DNA of 64,000 bases. Origin: Hevea brasiliensis. Taxonomy: Eukaryota; Streptophyta; Magnoliopsida; Malpighiales; Euphorbiaceae. Of this stretch, positions 13,601-24,800 are shown piece after piece. The first letter of the stretch is position 1, and every line of letters starts with the position of its first letter. Below the pieces are notes generated by a model that saw nothing but the letters and a program-made list of their open reading frames with translations, ran no database searches and was not told where the DNA came from. The position numbers and the translations under genes are program-made. The DNA lies in NCBI RefSeq assembly GCF_030052815.1, contig NC_079498.1:88322444-88386443 (forward strand). The letters are read 5' to 3'.

Positions 13601-14702
13601 CACCATATAAATATGAAGTAATTCACTAGGTTATTAAATCATCATGATCAACATCATTTCTCATCAAATATATGCACAATTATTTCATCAAATACATGAC
13701 TCCATGGCTGTCCAAAATGAACACAACAATAACTCTTCAAACTCAAAAATTTTCTTCACAAATCCAACACCCATAACATGCACACAAAACTTAACAAAGC
13801 TATCTTCAAAAATACTAACTTACCTTATGGTTGAAACTTGCCAAACCTTGATTAAACTTCTTAAAATTGGTATCAAACTCTTCCTTGTGATGTGTAGACA
13901 ATTTTTCATGAAGCTACTTAAGGGATTGGAGTTAAAATGAGAGAGTGGACCAAGCTTTAAGGAAACGTCAATGGAGGTTTCTCCTCCCCTTCAATTCGGC
14001 TAGGTTTAGTACAATGGAGAAGATGAAGTTTCTGCCTTGGATAATGAATGTACACCTGCCCCACTTAGTACATATTAATCCATTAATGGTCCACTAACTC
14101 CAAATAATCATATAATAAGCTAATTGTTCATTTATTCCACATTAACCCATGATTTTAGCTATTTACTTTAGGTACCACCAAATTAATTTTTCATTTTATT
14201 TTCTAAGTGTAATACTATTTATTTTAATGGACATTTAGGTCAAAAGACAATTCGGGATGTCAAATGACCATAATACCCCTGTTCGGGTTGCATTCCTGAT
14301 TTTTCGGTAACACCGGGTTTTGTCTGTTTTTCGATTTCTCACTTTTTTTTGTACTAATTATTTAATTTTTCTTTGATCTTTCTAATGATATTTATTCTTC
14401 AATAAGGGTCTATTTAAGTCCTAAAAATGTTTTCCAGGGTTCCCCGCAGTCCAGGGCTAGTCAACGGTGCACGCCGTGACTTCCCGGTGCGGTCCCCCAT
14501 CGCTAGGTTTCCCGGCTCGCTTAACTTGGTTACATTTCTTTGCTATGATTTTTCCTTTGTTTTTCTTGTATTTTCTTTTCTTGTATTTCATTATTTTATG
14601 TCTCCTCACTCATATTGAAGTGTAGTTCTAGGCATCCTAACTGTCCGAACAACACTGGTCACCGGAGCAGCAGAACGCACTACCGAACTTAGGGGTGTTA
14701 CA
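10700..14702 (-). mobile_element. Solo LTR (4.0 kb) inserted in gag of element 2
   Basis: Starts TGTCACACCC at 10700 and ends GGTGTTACA at 14702. It is flanked by a perfect 5-bp duplication AGACT (10695-10699 and 14703-14707). Gag sequence continues across the site, and elements 1 and D show the same region uninterrupted. No internal region, PBS or polypurine tract remains, so this is the product of LTR-LTR recombination. It belongs to the element 2 LTR family. A 35-bp direct duplication lies at 11689-11757. Confidence 0.95.
11689..11757. repeat. 35-bp tandem duplication inside the solo LTR
   Basis: Two adjacent copies beginning GATTCTAACTCCC at 11689 and 11724, differing by one G. This is a local duplication in one LTR copy; I did not see it in the LTR at 4167. 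Confidence 0.85.
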
Positions 14703-15298
14703 AGACTGTGGGGAATGGTTTTCCACCAGTCATAAGCATCCCCCTGTAGCAAAGATACTGAGTATTCAAATCTGAGCTCCTCTGTGCAGTGCAGTTTCTT
14801 GAATACCCTATCCATCCTTTCTAACCACTGTTCTGCCTCTAGAGGATCTACTGTCCCCTTGAACTCTGTAGCCCCATATTTCATTAATTTGTCATACTGT
14901 TTAGCAGGAGACTATGGTTGTACCACTGGTGTCTGTATTGGGACTTGAGTAGGCACATTACCAGCCATTTGTTGGAACATTGCAGCCATCTGCTGAGCGA
15001 ACTGAGCAGGGAACTGCGGTACTGCGGGGGCTGGTGCTACTGAACCACTGACATTGTGTAGGGCTGGGGCATCCCCTTGCACCTCAGCCTCAATAGATTG
15101 ATCGACTGAACGATCACCCTCTTCCATAGTCAATTCGAGGATCTTAGACCTCCTGAATAAATAATACAAGGAGATTTCCTCTCGTTAGTGCATATTTATA
15201 ATGTAATGTACTGTATGTATCAAACAATGACATTGAGCAGTTGTACTATGAAGAAAGAATATTCAAATTATAGGTGAAAACAGAATTTTAAAAACTTT

Positions 15299-15310
15299 GC
15301 TCTGATACCA
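15299..15310 (-). other. Primer binding site (initiator tRNA-Met), element 2
   Basis: Minus strand TGGTATCAGAGC, eight bases from the LTR end at 15319; it confirms that 15319 is the inner boundary of a 5' LTR. Confidence 0.92.
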
Positions 15311-15318
15311 CTAAAACA

Positions 15319-15742
15319 TGTCACACCCAACCCCTCTGTAAGGCATAACATGATCCCATAGTATACCTAATAAATTACCAACTCCGTCTACTGATAACCC
15401 ATTAAATACACTACAAGGAATTTTAAAAACTTTTCTTACTTTTTTTACAGTGGTGAGCACTATTTACAGGTGGTAAAAACCTTTGTGAACTGAAGTGAAA
15501 CAACTAACTCATTTGGACTATTAGTAATTTCTGTAAAAATTTTGGCAGAGTGCCATCTGTATTTTGGATAAAACAGTTCTTCAGAAAACCTGTAAAAAAC
15601 ACTTCAAATATATTTCCCAATCTCAACTCCAACAGTTAAATTACACAATATTCTTCTCAACTCAAATCCACAACAATTTTTTTCAGTATTTTCAAAGGAT
15701 GAGATAAAAGAAATATAATACAAATTTTTACAAGTCAAAATA
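15319..15742 (-). repeat. 5' LTR of element 2, truncated to about 424 bp
   Basis: Matches 4167-4590 nearly base for base up to CAAGTCAAAATA, then switches abruptly to a different LTR sequence. In the intact LTR at 4167 the text continues for a further 3.5 kb. The switch marks a deletion junction at 15742/15743. Confidence 0.75.
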
Positions 15743-18339
15743 CCACTAAACACATTTTATCTCAAAATTTCCATTTACAAAGTAGGCAACACAATAATTC
15801 TCAAATAAAATTCCCAAAGTCAAAACAATCAAAAATTATTCATAACTCATTTCTCCAAATAAAATTTCTAGTAAAAGCAGTGAATATAAAAAGTATTGTG
15901 CACAGACCTCGGATGAGTCGCCTCTTGGCCTTGACTCAATGTTCCTTATGCTCTTCAATATACTTTTCAACTGAAACACACAATTTAAAGTGTTTCAGTA
16001 CTCAGTTAAATTATTTCTAATCATAAGGTTCCATAATTAAAATTTTTTTAATTATATTATTTTCCTTAGTCAACCTATAATGTTGACCCTTGATGCACTC
16101 TAGGTGAATTAGGTTTAATGTTACCAATATGTCACATTTTGTATTTCAATATGCTACCAATATAGTGCATTTTACCATTTTTACAAGTTGGCATTCATTG
16201 CCAAATTATTTCAAGCATCATTATATATAAATGTCAAGTTCTCAATTTTTGTGTGCTAGATTGGTCTAGCTTAAAGTTCTATTTCTCTTGGTTTTTAGCT
16301 TCTGGTCAAAGAAGCAAAATTGTAGCTCTATGTCTTATTGCACTCTGGGCAAAATTTCAGGTCATTCCGCGTTGTATAGACAAAGATATGTTCAATTTAC
16401 TGAAGCTGGACAGATTGCACCTTTAGGGCAAAATTTGGTCAATTTTCAGTCACATTTAGTTCTGGCAGTTTCGGTACCTGAAATTGTGCAAGCTATTTGA
16501 CTTGGTTCTGGCCATTTCTGAGCTTTGGCGTTTTCATAACAATTGTAGCTCTATATCTAAGCTATCCATGGTAAAAATTTCAGGTCAATTGGACATGTTT
16601 TGAGTGAGTTATGGTCATCCTAATGACTACTGTTCATATGGTAAAAAATCTGGGTTTGCAAGGTTGCCATTCCCGATTTGGTCATTTTTAAGGTCAGTTT
16701 CTAGGCAGAATTTTGGCAACATTTCTACATGAAGGTTGGCCTATTTGGTGTCTAGTTTCACCCCCTATTGGCCTCATACCAATTGGGTTCACAGTTTTAC
16801 ACTTATGACCAAATTAGGTGCTGCCAACATACACAACCTGCATTTGAACATCACACTTCCAATTTTGACAATCCTCCTCCTCCCAATACTTCAACATTTA
16901 ATCATGGCAATTTATATATATTGTACACAATTCCAGCAAGCATTTTGGGCAGAACACTCAAGTTCTCAATGCACACAATACACCATTAATATTTAATATT
17001 TACTTCAACTCAAATTCAATGTACAACAACACATATATCACACATACACTTCCATGGAAATTACACAAACTGCCCACCATTCAACACCATCATATTTCAT
17101 TGATAAATTTCATAAACTGACACACAAATTCATGATATTTAAGGCTGCCCAACATGGCAGTTTACTAAAGCATCAAAGTCCACTTTTAAACCCTTAATTC
17201 AAGCACTAACATACATATACTTGGATATCAACTTATTACAACTTCCATTTGAGTTAATCAACCTTAATTCCCATCCATTAAATATAAGAATAAGTCATTA
17301 CCCATGCATTTTCATGGCTGCCAAAACTTAGGTTCACAAATACTCAATCATTTCCTCAATTTTTCTTAGCAATTCAACTTACCCAAAGCTCAACACAAGG
17401 ATTAGTGAAGGAAAATGGAAAGATTAAGCACTAACCTTTATTTAGAGTTTGTTAAACCTCACCAAAACTTCTTCTTTTTGCTGCCTATGTTTTTCCCATG
17501 ATGTGTAGACTAACTTTAATGAAGAACACTTGAAGAAACTAGGGCTTGATCATGGAGGATTGGAGCTTCATGCATGAATGGCCATGGAGTTTTATGGGAG
17601 AGCATTTTCGGCCATGGATGAAGAATTGAAGGAAATGAAATGGGTTAGTGGAGAAATCTGTCCACTTTAGCCCTTTTATACCCCATTATCTTTAGGTTAA
17701 TTAATATATATTATGCTCCACTAACCTTAGGTTAATTAGTTTAATAATCCACTTTTAATTATTCCAAATTATACCACTCATTTTTCCTTAATTGCATTTC
17801 ATGTATAATTTCATTTTTCATGAAATTTTCAAAATTTAATACTATATATTTTTAATGGACATTTAGGTCAAAAGTCAACTCGAGGTGTTAAATGACCAAA
17901 ATGCCCCTCTTCAGGTTGTATTTTGGATTTTTCGGTACTACCGATTTTCTCCTTGTACCGCCGATTTTCTTAAATTTTTGTTTTTGTTTATATTGACTTA
18001 CTAAATTTTCTTTGACATTTTCAATGTCAATTACACCTCTGTAGACCTTTAATTTGGTCTCGAAAATATTTCTCGACATCCCCCACTGTCCAGGGCTAGT
18101 CAACGGTCCTCGCCGTAACTTCCCGGTGCGGTCACCCATCGCTACGGGTTCGGCTCGTTTAACCTAGTTTCATTTTCTCTCTTTTATTTTTCTTTAATTT
18201 TTCTTGTATTTTTTTTATTTATTTAATCATTTTATGCATGTTTACTATCACCAAAGTAGAGTTCTAGGCATCCTAGCTGTCCGGACAGACACTAGTCACT
18301 AGAACAGTAGAACGCACTACCGAAAATAGTGGTGTTACA
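15743..18339 (-). repeat. 5' LTR remainder of element 1 (2.6 kb)
   Basis: Ends GGTGTTACA at 18339. Its distal 1.35 kb is nearly identical to 1-1360, so it is proposed as the displaced part of element 1's own 5' LTR. Compared with LTRs of the family it lacks roughly the first 1.1 kb, which fits loss in the same deletion that truncated element 2. A TATA-like GTATAAAAGG is at 17671-17681 (minus). Confidence 0.7.
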
Positions 18340-18539
18340 ACCACTCCAATGCTCAAGTCAGTAATTAGATTATGGATTGAATTAGTATAATAGAAGTGAG
18401 AGCTTTATTTTGCTTACCTATTTTTTTTTATTAGCGTTACCTTGTTTAAATAGTGATTGATTGGGATAGAATCTTGGCCAAACCTTTGCCAATTCTCCAT
18501 TTAAGTTGTAACAATTATCATTCATAGATTGAGCTAGGA

Positions 18540-18960
18540 ATTAGGCGCGATTAACGCATGATCGATGGCATGATAGATGAAGCGATACTCACTTGGCTCA
18601 GTCTCAGAGGATGCCAATCTCTCCATTTTATCCATTCTTTGGATGATAAGTTGGAGTATCTTAAAAGATCTCCACAGAGCTTGGTTCTTCTAGGTGTTGG
18701 GCTAAGATCGAATGGGCGAGCTCCATCTAGTTCGGAGCTTGGGTAGGCGAGCTTTAGCCAGGTTGGTTTATTAGCCTTTTATATCAGTAAGCTTAGCCAC
18801 CTTCTTTTTAGAAGCTTTCGAGTCAGATTGAAGTTGCTTGATCTGGTCATCCCTCTTTTCTGTGACAAACTCCAATGCACTGTAGTTTGTCTAAAGCTCA
18901 CCGTAGCTATCACGAAGCCCATAAAGACACTCTTGCATAAGGTTATTCATAATCATGGTC
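18540..18960 (-). pseudogene. Antisense-ORF relic of a first Tat-like element
   Basis: Minus-strand frames give a charged, coiled-coil-like protein piece (LYGLRDSYGEL, ALEFVTEKRDDQIKQLQSDS, KASKKKVAKL) at about 18800-18940, and further fragments down to 18540. It lies just before a plus-strand Tat-type LTR. That is where Tat-lineage elements often carry an ORF on the opposite strand, and the better preserved copy at 35958-37400 has the same character. Stops interrupt it. Function unknown; assignment by position and composition only. Confidence 0.45.
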
Positions 18961-18969
18961 TTTAGCTTC

Positions 18970-19500
18970 AAAATGATGGCCTATAAAAGAAAGAATCATC
19001 CTTGAAAGGATATCGAGCCTAAAAGACTCGAATACTTGCAAGAGGACTAATAATGCTATAGTCACCAAAGTGGTATCGAGTAACGAGTAACCATGGGATA
19101 CCTGGCCACCTAAGCCAAGTAACCATTGGATACTCGAACTCTCAGACAAGGGATTACTCACCTAATTACACGCGAGAAACTCAGATCATTTTACAAGATA
19201 AGGATGCTAAGATATTTGCCAAAACCAGAGATTCATTCACATCCAGACTCTCAGACAGGATGGATTCTTAGTCTTACTCAACTACTAACTCCTAAACCTA
19301 GTAGGTATCTACATCAAAGCCTATATAAAGGGGCATCAGGTATGCTAAATAACTAGTTTTCCCTATCCATTCATAGTCTAGTTCCCATTACTGACTTAGG
19401 CATCAGAGTAGTGGTTAACTAACCCACTCGGTGCTCTCTCTTATCTTGCAGATCCAATGCCCAAATCTGTCATCTAATACCTATAGAAGAGGAGAACAAC
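18970..19500 (+). repeat. 3' LTR of a first Tat-like element (approximate ends)
   Basis: Contains TATATAAA at 19322-19329, followed about 65 bp on by GACTTAGGCATCAGAGTAG (19393-19411), the typical leader text of Tat/Ogre-type LTRs. An antisense-ORF relic lies just upstream, as expected before a 3' LTR. Exact borders were not found and the internal region is lost; element 1 cuts it at 18340. Confidence 0.55.
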
Positions 19501-19853
19501 ATCATGAAAGCACTTTAAATTTTAATTCTAAAATATAAAAGCTTTTAAAGTTTTACCTTTATTTAGAGGCACAATTTTAAACTACCTCTTAAAAATAGGC
19601 TGACTTTTGCAAAATAATTCATTTAAGGTGAATTAATTAATTACCTTAATTGTTCCATCAGGAAATGACCTAATTTTTGTAGTATGTCTGTGTATATGTG
19701 TATACATATATTTTTGCTTCTCGTTCTTTTTCTATTTTCCTTATGGGAGTGCTTATTATTTTTTATTATTATATATGTCATTCTATTAGAAATTCCATCA
19801 TTGAAGAACCATAATAAGTTTTACCTTTTTTTTCCAGAATAAAGGAGTGGAAT
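19500..19853. other. AT-rich interval, nothing recognised
   Basis: About 350 bp of AT-rich sequence with no coding, repeat or terminal motif that I can recognise. It is the left flank of the solo LTR at 19854. Confidence 0.5.
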
Positions 19854-20004
19854 TGTAACGCCTCGAAAATTTTGAGCTCTGAATAGTACTAATTGTAGTC
19901 TGTGAATAGTATTATTCAAAGTCAACTTGAGGACTAAAAATGAGATGAAAATTAATTGAGATAAGTAGAATACAAATAAAAGTGAAAATTGGGTTATGGA
20001 CTTA

Positions 20005-20868
20005 GGGGGTGTTTGGTTCACTTATTGGGTACAGTTGATAGCTGATAGACACCCAAACAGGTGAACTAGAGTATTTGGTAAGCTTCAAAAAATAAAGCTG
20101 ATAGCTGATAGGTAACTGATATAGTACTCATCAACTTTGATTTGTATTAGCTCTATTTTTATAGCTGTTTTTCATCAGCTGATAGCTGATTTGATTTTAT
20201 TTTTTATTTTGATCATATTATTCTTTTTTATTTAATTCAAAAATTAATGTGATTAATACTTTTATTTTTTTTTATTTATAATTTTAATATTTTAATTAAT
20301 GCATTTCAATTTTGTTAAAATATTTTTTTATTAATAACATAAAACATAAAATATTTATTTATATCAAAAAACTTAAAATTAATTATAAGTTTTTTCTTTA
20401 TTAACAATAATAATTACTTTATTATTTTATCTATATTTTTAAAGTTATTTAATTATATTTTTAAAAAAATTAATTATTTTCTTATTTCAATAAGAAAATA
20501 AATAATATAATATAATAGATTAATAATTATATATTTATTTTAATAATATAATAAATGATATAATATATTAATTTAATAATTATATATTTAATTTAATAAT
20601 AAAATAAATAATATAATATAATAAATTTATAATTTTATATTTATTTCAATAATAAAATAACTAATATAATATAATAAATTTATAATTTTATATTTATTTC
20701 AATAATAAAATAAATTATATAATATATACCCTTATTAGTCATTTTACGTATAAATAGCAACAGCTAAATATAGTTTTACAAAGCACTTAACATAAATCAG
20801 CTATCATCAGCTATCAGCTATCAGCTAACAGTTATCAGTTGTATTCAACAGTTAAACCAAACAGGCCC
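20005..20868. mobile_element. PIF/Harbinger-like MITE (864 bp)
   Basis: Ends form imperfect inverted repeats: GGGGGTGTTTGGTT at the left and AACCAAACAGGCCC at the right. The inner text also mirrors, with many CAGCTATCAGCTATCAG-like and CTGATAGCTGATAG motifs. It is flanked by TTA on both sides (20002-20004, 20869-20871), the target duplication of PIF/Harbinger transposons. There is no coding capacity; the middle is almost pure A/T. An hAT-type alternative would need an 8-bp duplication, which I do not see. Confidence 0.7.
20542..20715. repeat. 53-bp AT-rich tandem repeats inside the MITE
   Basis: The phrase AATAATAAAATAA starts at 20595, 20648 and 20701, a period of 53 bp. The units are nearly identical, and weaker copies lie to the left. 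It accounts for part of the unusual length of this MITE. Confidence 0.8.
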
Positions 20869-23800
20869 TTAATCAGTATTATTGAAAAAGATGGACTATA
20901 ACCCAATGAAGGGTATTTTGGTCAATTTACTTGAAGAGTTCAATTTTGACCTAAATGTCAATTAAAGTAAGTGAGATTAATTTATTGGAAAGGAATTTAA
21001 TTAAGTGAAAGGCGTATGAAAATTTATAAGGGATATAGAAGGAATTATTAAAATTGTAAAACTAATAATAATTAAAATTATAAATATACATAAATTAAGA
21101 TATTTATATATAAGACAAAAGCATTAAAAATCATTTCATCATCTTCATCTTTCTTCTTCATGGCTGTCGTCCCCTCTCTCTCTCCTTGTCCTCCATTGTT
21201 GCACCAAACCAAGCTCTAAATCCTTGATTTCTCTCACAATTTCCATAGCAAATTCATAGAAAACCTTGAAATAAGCCCTAAAGTGAAGAATGGAAGCAAG
21301 AAATTCAAGAAATTTTGGAGATTTATGAAGAAGGAAATTGAGCCAAGTAAGGTAAGTTGAGGTTCAAGCTTAATTAGTTTTGTATTCATTGAATTAAGTT
21401 TGATTGTTTAGAAATTATTATGGAAATTGAATGAATCATGCATGACATGAAAGAGGGGAATTTTGGTCCAGGTGAAGAAGCTAGGGTTTATGTGTTTTGG
21501 ATGCCAATAACTTGAATTTTAAGCTTGAATGAAGTAGGAAGCATGATTATTAACTTGAATTGATTGAATTGGAAGATGGAAGTTATGGTTTCTTTATGCA
21601 ATTAGGATTTTTGTGGTATGGAGCTTAATTGATGTTAATATAGTTATATTATGACTATCCAATGTACAATTGCTAAGAAACATTAATGGTTTGGAGGGGA
21701 AATTAAGTGAATGGATGTGGTACCTTGTGTGCTAAATCTAGACAGCTTGAGTCCAGTGAGATTATTAGCTCATAACTTGAGCTACATAACTCTAATTGAG
21801 ATGAAACCAATGGGACATGAAACCTAAGATAAAATGCTAAAACTTTCATGTAGAACACTTAACCTGAAAATGGCCGGAAGATACCTCAATTAGGGCTAGA
21901 ATCCAACAATGCAAACCTGAAATCTGGAAAATTGATCAAATGAACAGTACATACTTAATTGAGCATAACTCAATCTACAAAACTCCAAATTGAGTAAATC
22001 TTGAACTTGTGTAATTTTGAGACATAGGGGAATAGTTCATATGAAGACTATGAAGCCAAATTATGACTATAACCTGCCCAAAGTTGCTAGATAAAGTAAG
22101 TCTAGAAATTTGACTGGATTCTGGAATAACCCTGAAAACCTGAGAAATTATCACCTGAACAGTTTTGGAAAAATGATCATAACTTAAGCTACACAAATGA
22201 AAATTAGATGATTCCAAAGTCAAAATACACATAAGACATAGAACTACAACTTTCATGTTTTGACCTAGACCCAGATGTAAGGGAAAAATGGTTGAAAGGT
22301 TAGGGAAATTCAAAACTTACAAAACTGAAATTCCTGCAACTCAGTAATTCTACCCTGTTACCTCCGTGTGATTAATAGAGCATAACTTCCTTTGCATATC
22401 TCCAATTGAGGTGCTACAAAATGATTTAGAAACTTAAGACAAAGGTCTAAAACTTTGATTCAGAGACTTGATACAAATTCTAAGTATAAAGTGCTCATAT
22501 ACTGAATGCAAATTTGAGGTGAAAATCTAGAAAACCTGAAACTGCAGGATAAGGCACCCAAAATAGTACCTAGTATTTTGACCATAACTGATGATCTAAA
22601 CCACCAAATTGAGTGATTCAAAGTGATATTTAAAGCTAAGACACAGAGGAATAACTTTCATGAAGATCACTTTAATAAATTATGATTGGAACTAGTTTGA
22701 AATTGAGTTTTAATATCATATTCAAATGCTGCCCTGCAGTTGGGAATAGTTAGAATGTGTAGCAATCTTAGGAATTTAATTGATTAGCAATAAGTGGAAG
22801 TTAGAATGAGTATTAAAACTTTTGAAATTGTATATTGCATTAGAGAAGAGAACTTTGAAGTAAAGGGAGAATTAAGGCAAAGTAAGGAGATTAAGATATT
22901 GTTTGTGCACAACTTGAATTTCTCTTATGTTTTAAATTTGTAAATGAAACTAATATGAATTTCTTTTGTCTTTGAGAAATGTTTACCCTGTTTTGAGAAT
23001 ATTTTGAATGTTGAAAAGAATTTATTATTATGTTGAAAAGGCGGACGTTTGGCTAATGATTTTAATATAGCAAGGGGTTGGCCGGATTGAATGTGTTTTA
23101 GAAGTGCTTGTGAAATTGACGTGTTTCCAATCTTATATGTTGAATTGTGATGATTTGAAATATTGTGATTTGAATGGAAATTGTTTTAAATTATTTTGAA
23201 ACTACAGTTGGCATGGCAAACTTTGAATGTTCCCTCATTAATAATGGTTAATGGGGTTGAGATTGATTTGTTACCTTGCCTCTCTAGCTTGCCAGTTGAG
23301 GTTGAGATCGGATGAATGCATTCATATTTGCTAGGTAGCCTTACTTCCCCCAATAGTAACGGTTGTTAGGGTTGAGATAGCTTTGTCGTAGTGTATAATG
23401 CGGCATTGATCGTGAAATTTTGTATCATGGATTAAATTGTGTGTAGTTGGCAACACAAATGAATTTAATTGTTTTAATAAATGTGTTGAGCAAATAAATG
23501 ATTTGTGAATGACAAATTGTTGATGTTTGAGAACATTATTATTGTTTTCATATTCATGGAAGTTTGAACATCTAAAATATTCATTTATGGTTTGATAAAT
23601 TATGTTTTATGATGGTTTTAAAAATTTGATTATTGTGCACCACTGAGTGATATACTCAGCGATAGCTATTCTTATGCTATCGTAGGTAAAGGAAAATATA
23701 AGGCAGTTGAGTGAGCATGGCAGAAGCGGCAATCGATTTGACAAGCAGGTATATTCTAGGTATACCCTTTGTAAATTTTGTTATGAAGTAAATAATAGCT

Positions 23801-24299
23801 ATATGTATGTAAGGAAATGTTTAAGCAGTTATACAATGATGATGTAACCTTATTTTGTTAACTTCAAATGAATGTAAAATTGTAAGAATTTCTCTCTTTT
23901 GAATTATGAATGAAAGAAGCATCTTTTTAATTATTGATTTGATGAATTGTGGATTAGATGAGTACTTGTGATCAATATATACTACTACAAGTTTTATTAA
24001 ACATGTTTAAATTTTTGGTACTTATATTTTTAGCCGTCACCATGTCAAATTTTCACCAAATTCCTTAAAGTTTTAAAAATATTTATTTCTTCTCTTAAAT
24101 AAATTTCATGATATTTTCTAAATCTTAAAACCACAGATAACCTTTTTATTGAAAATTTTAAATTGGAAAATGAATTCAGATCGTTTAAAATCCCTTGTAG
24201 TATGTTTAATGGATTATCGGTAAACGGAGTTCGGTGATTCATTACGCATATTATGGGATCATGTTATATCTTATGAAAGGATAAGGTGAGATAAGAATT

Positions 24300-24800
24300 T
24301 CATTAAATCATGAAGGAAGATCGTGATGTAGAACAACATAAATAGACAAGGAATATCCTCCATCCATATGCTCTCATCCCCATAAGGATGAAAAGGAAGC
24401 TTAATTAAATAGTGAGTCACCTTGTTGGCTTCTCAATGAACATGGGAAATGATAAAACAAGAACTCTAATGAGAAATAACGAAGAGATAGAGCATAGGAG
24501 TGCCATAATATGAATCTAGCCATTGCTTTGATTTCAGCTTTTGAACCAAAGTTAATGAATCTAACTCCAAAATAATATTGTGAAACCAACTTTTAACACA
24601 GGAGTCATAACAAAAAAGATGCAACCTCAGCTTTTGCATCATCTACTTGAAAATGGAGCTAAACTTGTCGAAAACCAAACATTTGGACCTAACTTACATT
24701 ATCTCACATTACAAAACCATAGCCATAATAGTTCTCTCCATCCTAAGTAGCTTTTGAGTTTATTTTAAAAACACCAATCGGAAGAGGAGACCATCTAGGA
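24300..24800 (-). pseudogene. LINE-type RNase H domain relic
   Basis: Minus-strand frames in order: RWSPLPIGVFKIN near 24795, a short DGENYYGYGF segment, LELDSLTLVQKLKSK near 24540, SHVHEANKVTHYLIKL-like text near 24420 (one stop inside) and WMEDIPCL near 24350. This is the order of the plant RNase H domain found at the C-terminus of many LINEs (family RVT_3): WxPPPxGxxKxN, then the ExDSL and EAN-AH-L motifs. Several frameshifts and stops are present. No RT is seen upstream of it (above 24800), so it is only a 3' fragment. A pseudogene of a host RNase H-like gene is a less likely alternative. Confidence 0.55.

Larger units (their letters stand above)
9945..15127 (-). pseudogene. Gag polyprotein of element 2, split by a solo LTR
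   Basis: Gag begins at 15127 (MEEGDRSVDQ) and runs to 14708 through the Gln-rich N-terminus, EFKGTVDPLEAEQWLERM and LLQGDAYDWWKTIPHSL. It is cut at 14702/14703 by the solo LTR and resumes at 10694 with LTWNDFLREFRQKYVPDAYVD and LKQGSRLVAEYEREFSRLSHY. A frame change follows, then the nucleocapsid domain at about 10080-10180. Here the CCHC knuckle is complete (CYNCGFTGHFAKDC), unlike elements 1 and D. An Arg/Gly-rich tail follows. Removing the LTR and one duplication would restore alignment with the gag of element 1, so the cut is a clean insertion. Confidence 0.85.
4167..15742 (-). mobile_element. Element 2: Tekay-like LTR retrotransposon with truncated pol
   Basis: Minus-strand element with 3' LTR 4167-8083, polypurine tract, noncoding module, truncated RT, protease, gag (split by a solo LTR), PBS at 15299-15310 and a truncated 5' LTR 15319-15742. 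The first 424 bp or so of the two LTRs are nearly identical, which supports them being a pair. It sits in the 5' LTR of element 1. No matching 5-bp duplication remains, because the outer end of the 5' LTR is deleted. It cannot be autonomous: integrase, RNase H and most of RT are absent. Confidence 0.8.
1..18339 (-). mobile_element. Element 1: nested Ty3/gypsy LTR retrotransposon, pol-deleted
   Basis: Minus-strand LTR element whose parts are scattered by later insertions: 3' LTR (to 1360), internal region 1361-3990, 5' LTR start 3991-4166, and 5' LTR remainder 15743-18339. The pairing of the two LTR ends is an inference. The sequence at 1-1360 is nearly the same as 16992-18339 over its whole length, while the first 176 bp at 3991 follow a correctly placed primer binding site. 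Internally it keeps a decayed gag and the last codons of a chromodomain, but no protease, reverse transcriptase or integrase core, so it would have depended on another element's enzymes. The left LTR end lies outside the window, so the target duplication cannot be checked; the right flank is ACCAC at 18340. Confidence 0.75.
19854..24293 (+). mobile_element. Old solo LTR, plus orientation, with an inserted MITE
   Basis: Begins TGTAACGCCTCG at 19854 and ends GGATAAGGTGAGATA at 24293, decayed forms of the TGTAACACC...GGTGTGACA ends used by this LTR superfamily. Internal landmarks appear in the usual order: GGTCAATTTACTTG near 20920, GTGCACAACTTG near 22904, a double stem-loop at 23643-23682 next to GTGCACCACTGAG, and CAGTTATACAATG near 23825. 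The distal text at about 24197-24270 reads like the LTR end. Flanks GGAAT (19849-19853) and AGAAT (24294-24298) match in four of five bases. Without the MITE it is about 3.6 kb. It is clearly more diverged than the other solo LTRs. Confidence 0.75.

Noticed and set aside
4161..18344. Element 2 as a clean insertion with a 5-bp duplication
   Set aside because: The left flank TGAAG does not recur at 8083, 14702 or 18339; a later deletion has to be assumed, so no duplication is claimed.
18340..19853. Possible host gene fragments between element 1 and the old solo LTR
   Set aside because: The readable part is a charged coiled-coil relic on the minus strand next to a Tat-type LTR, better explained as an antisense ORF; no exon structure seen.
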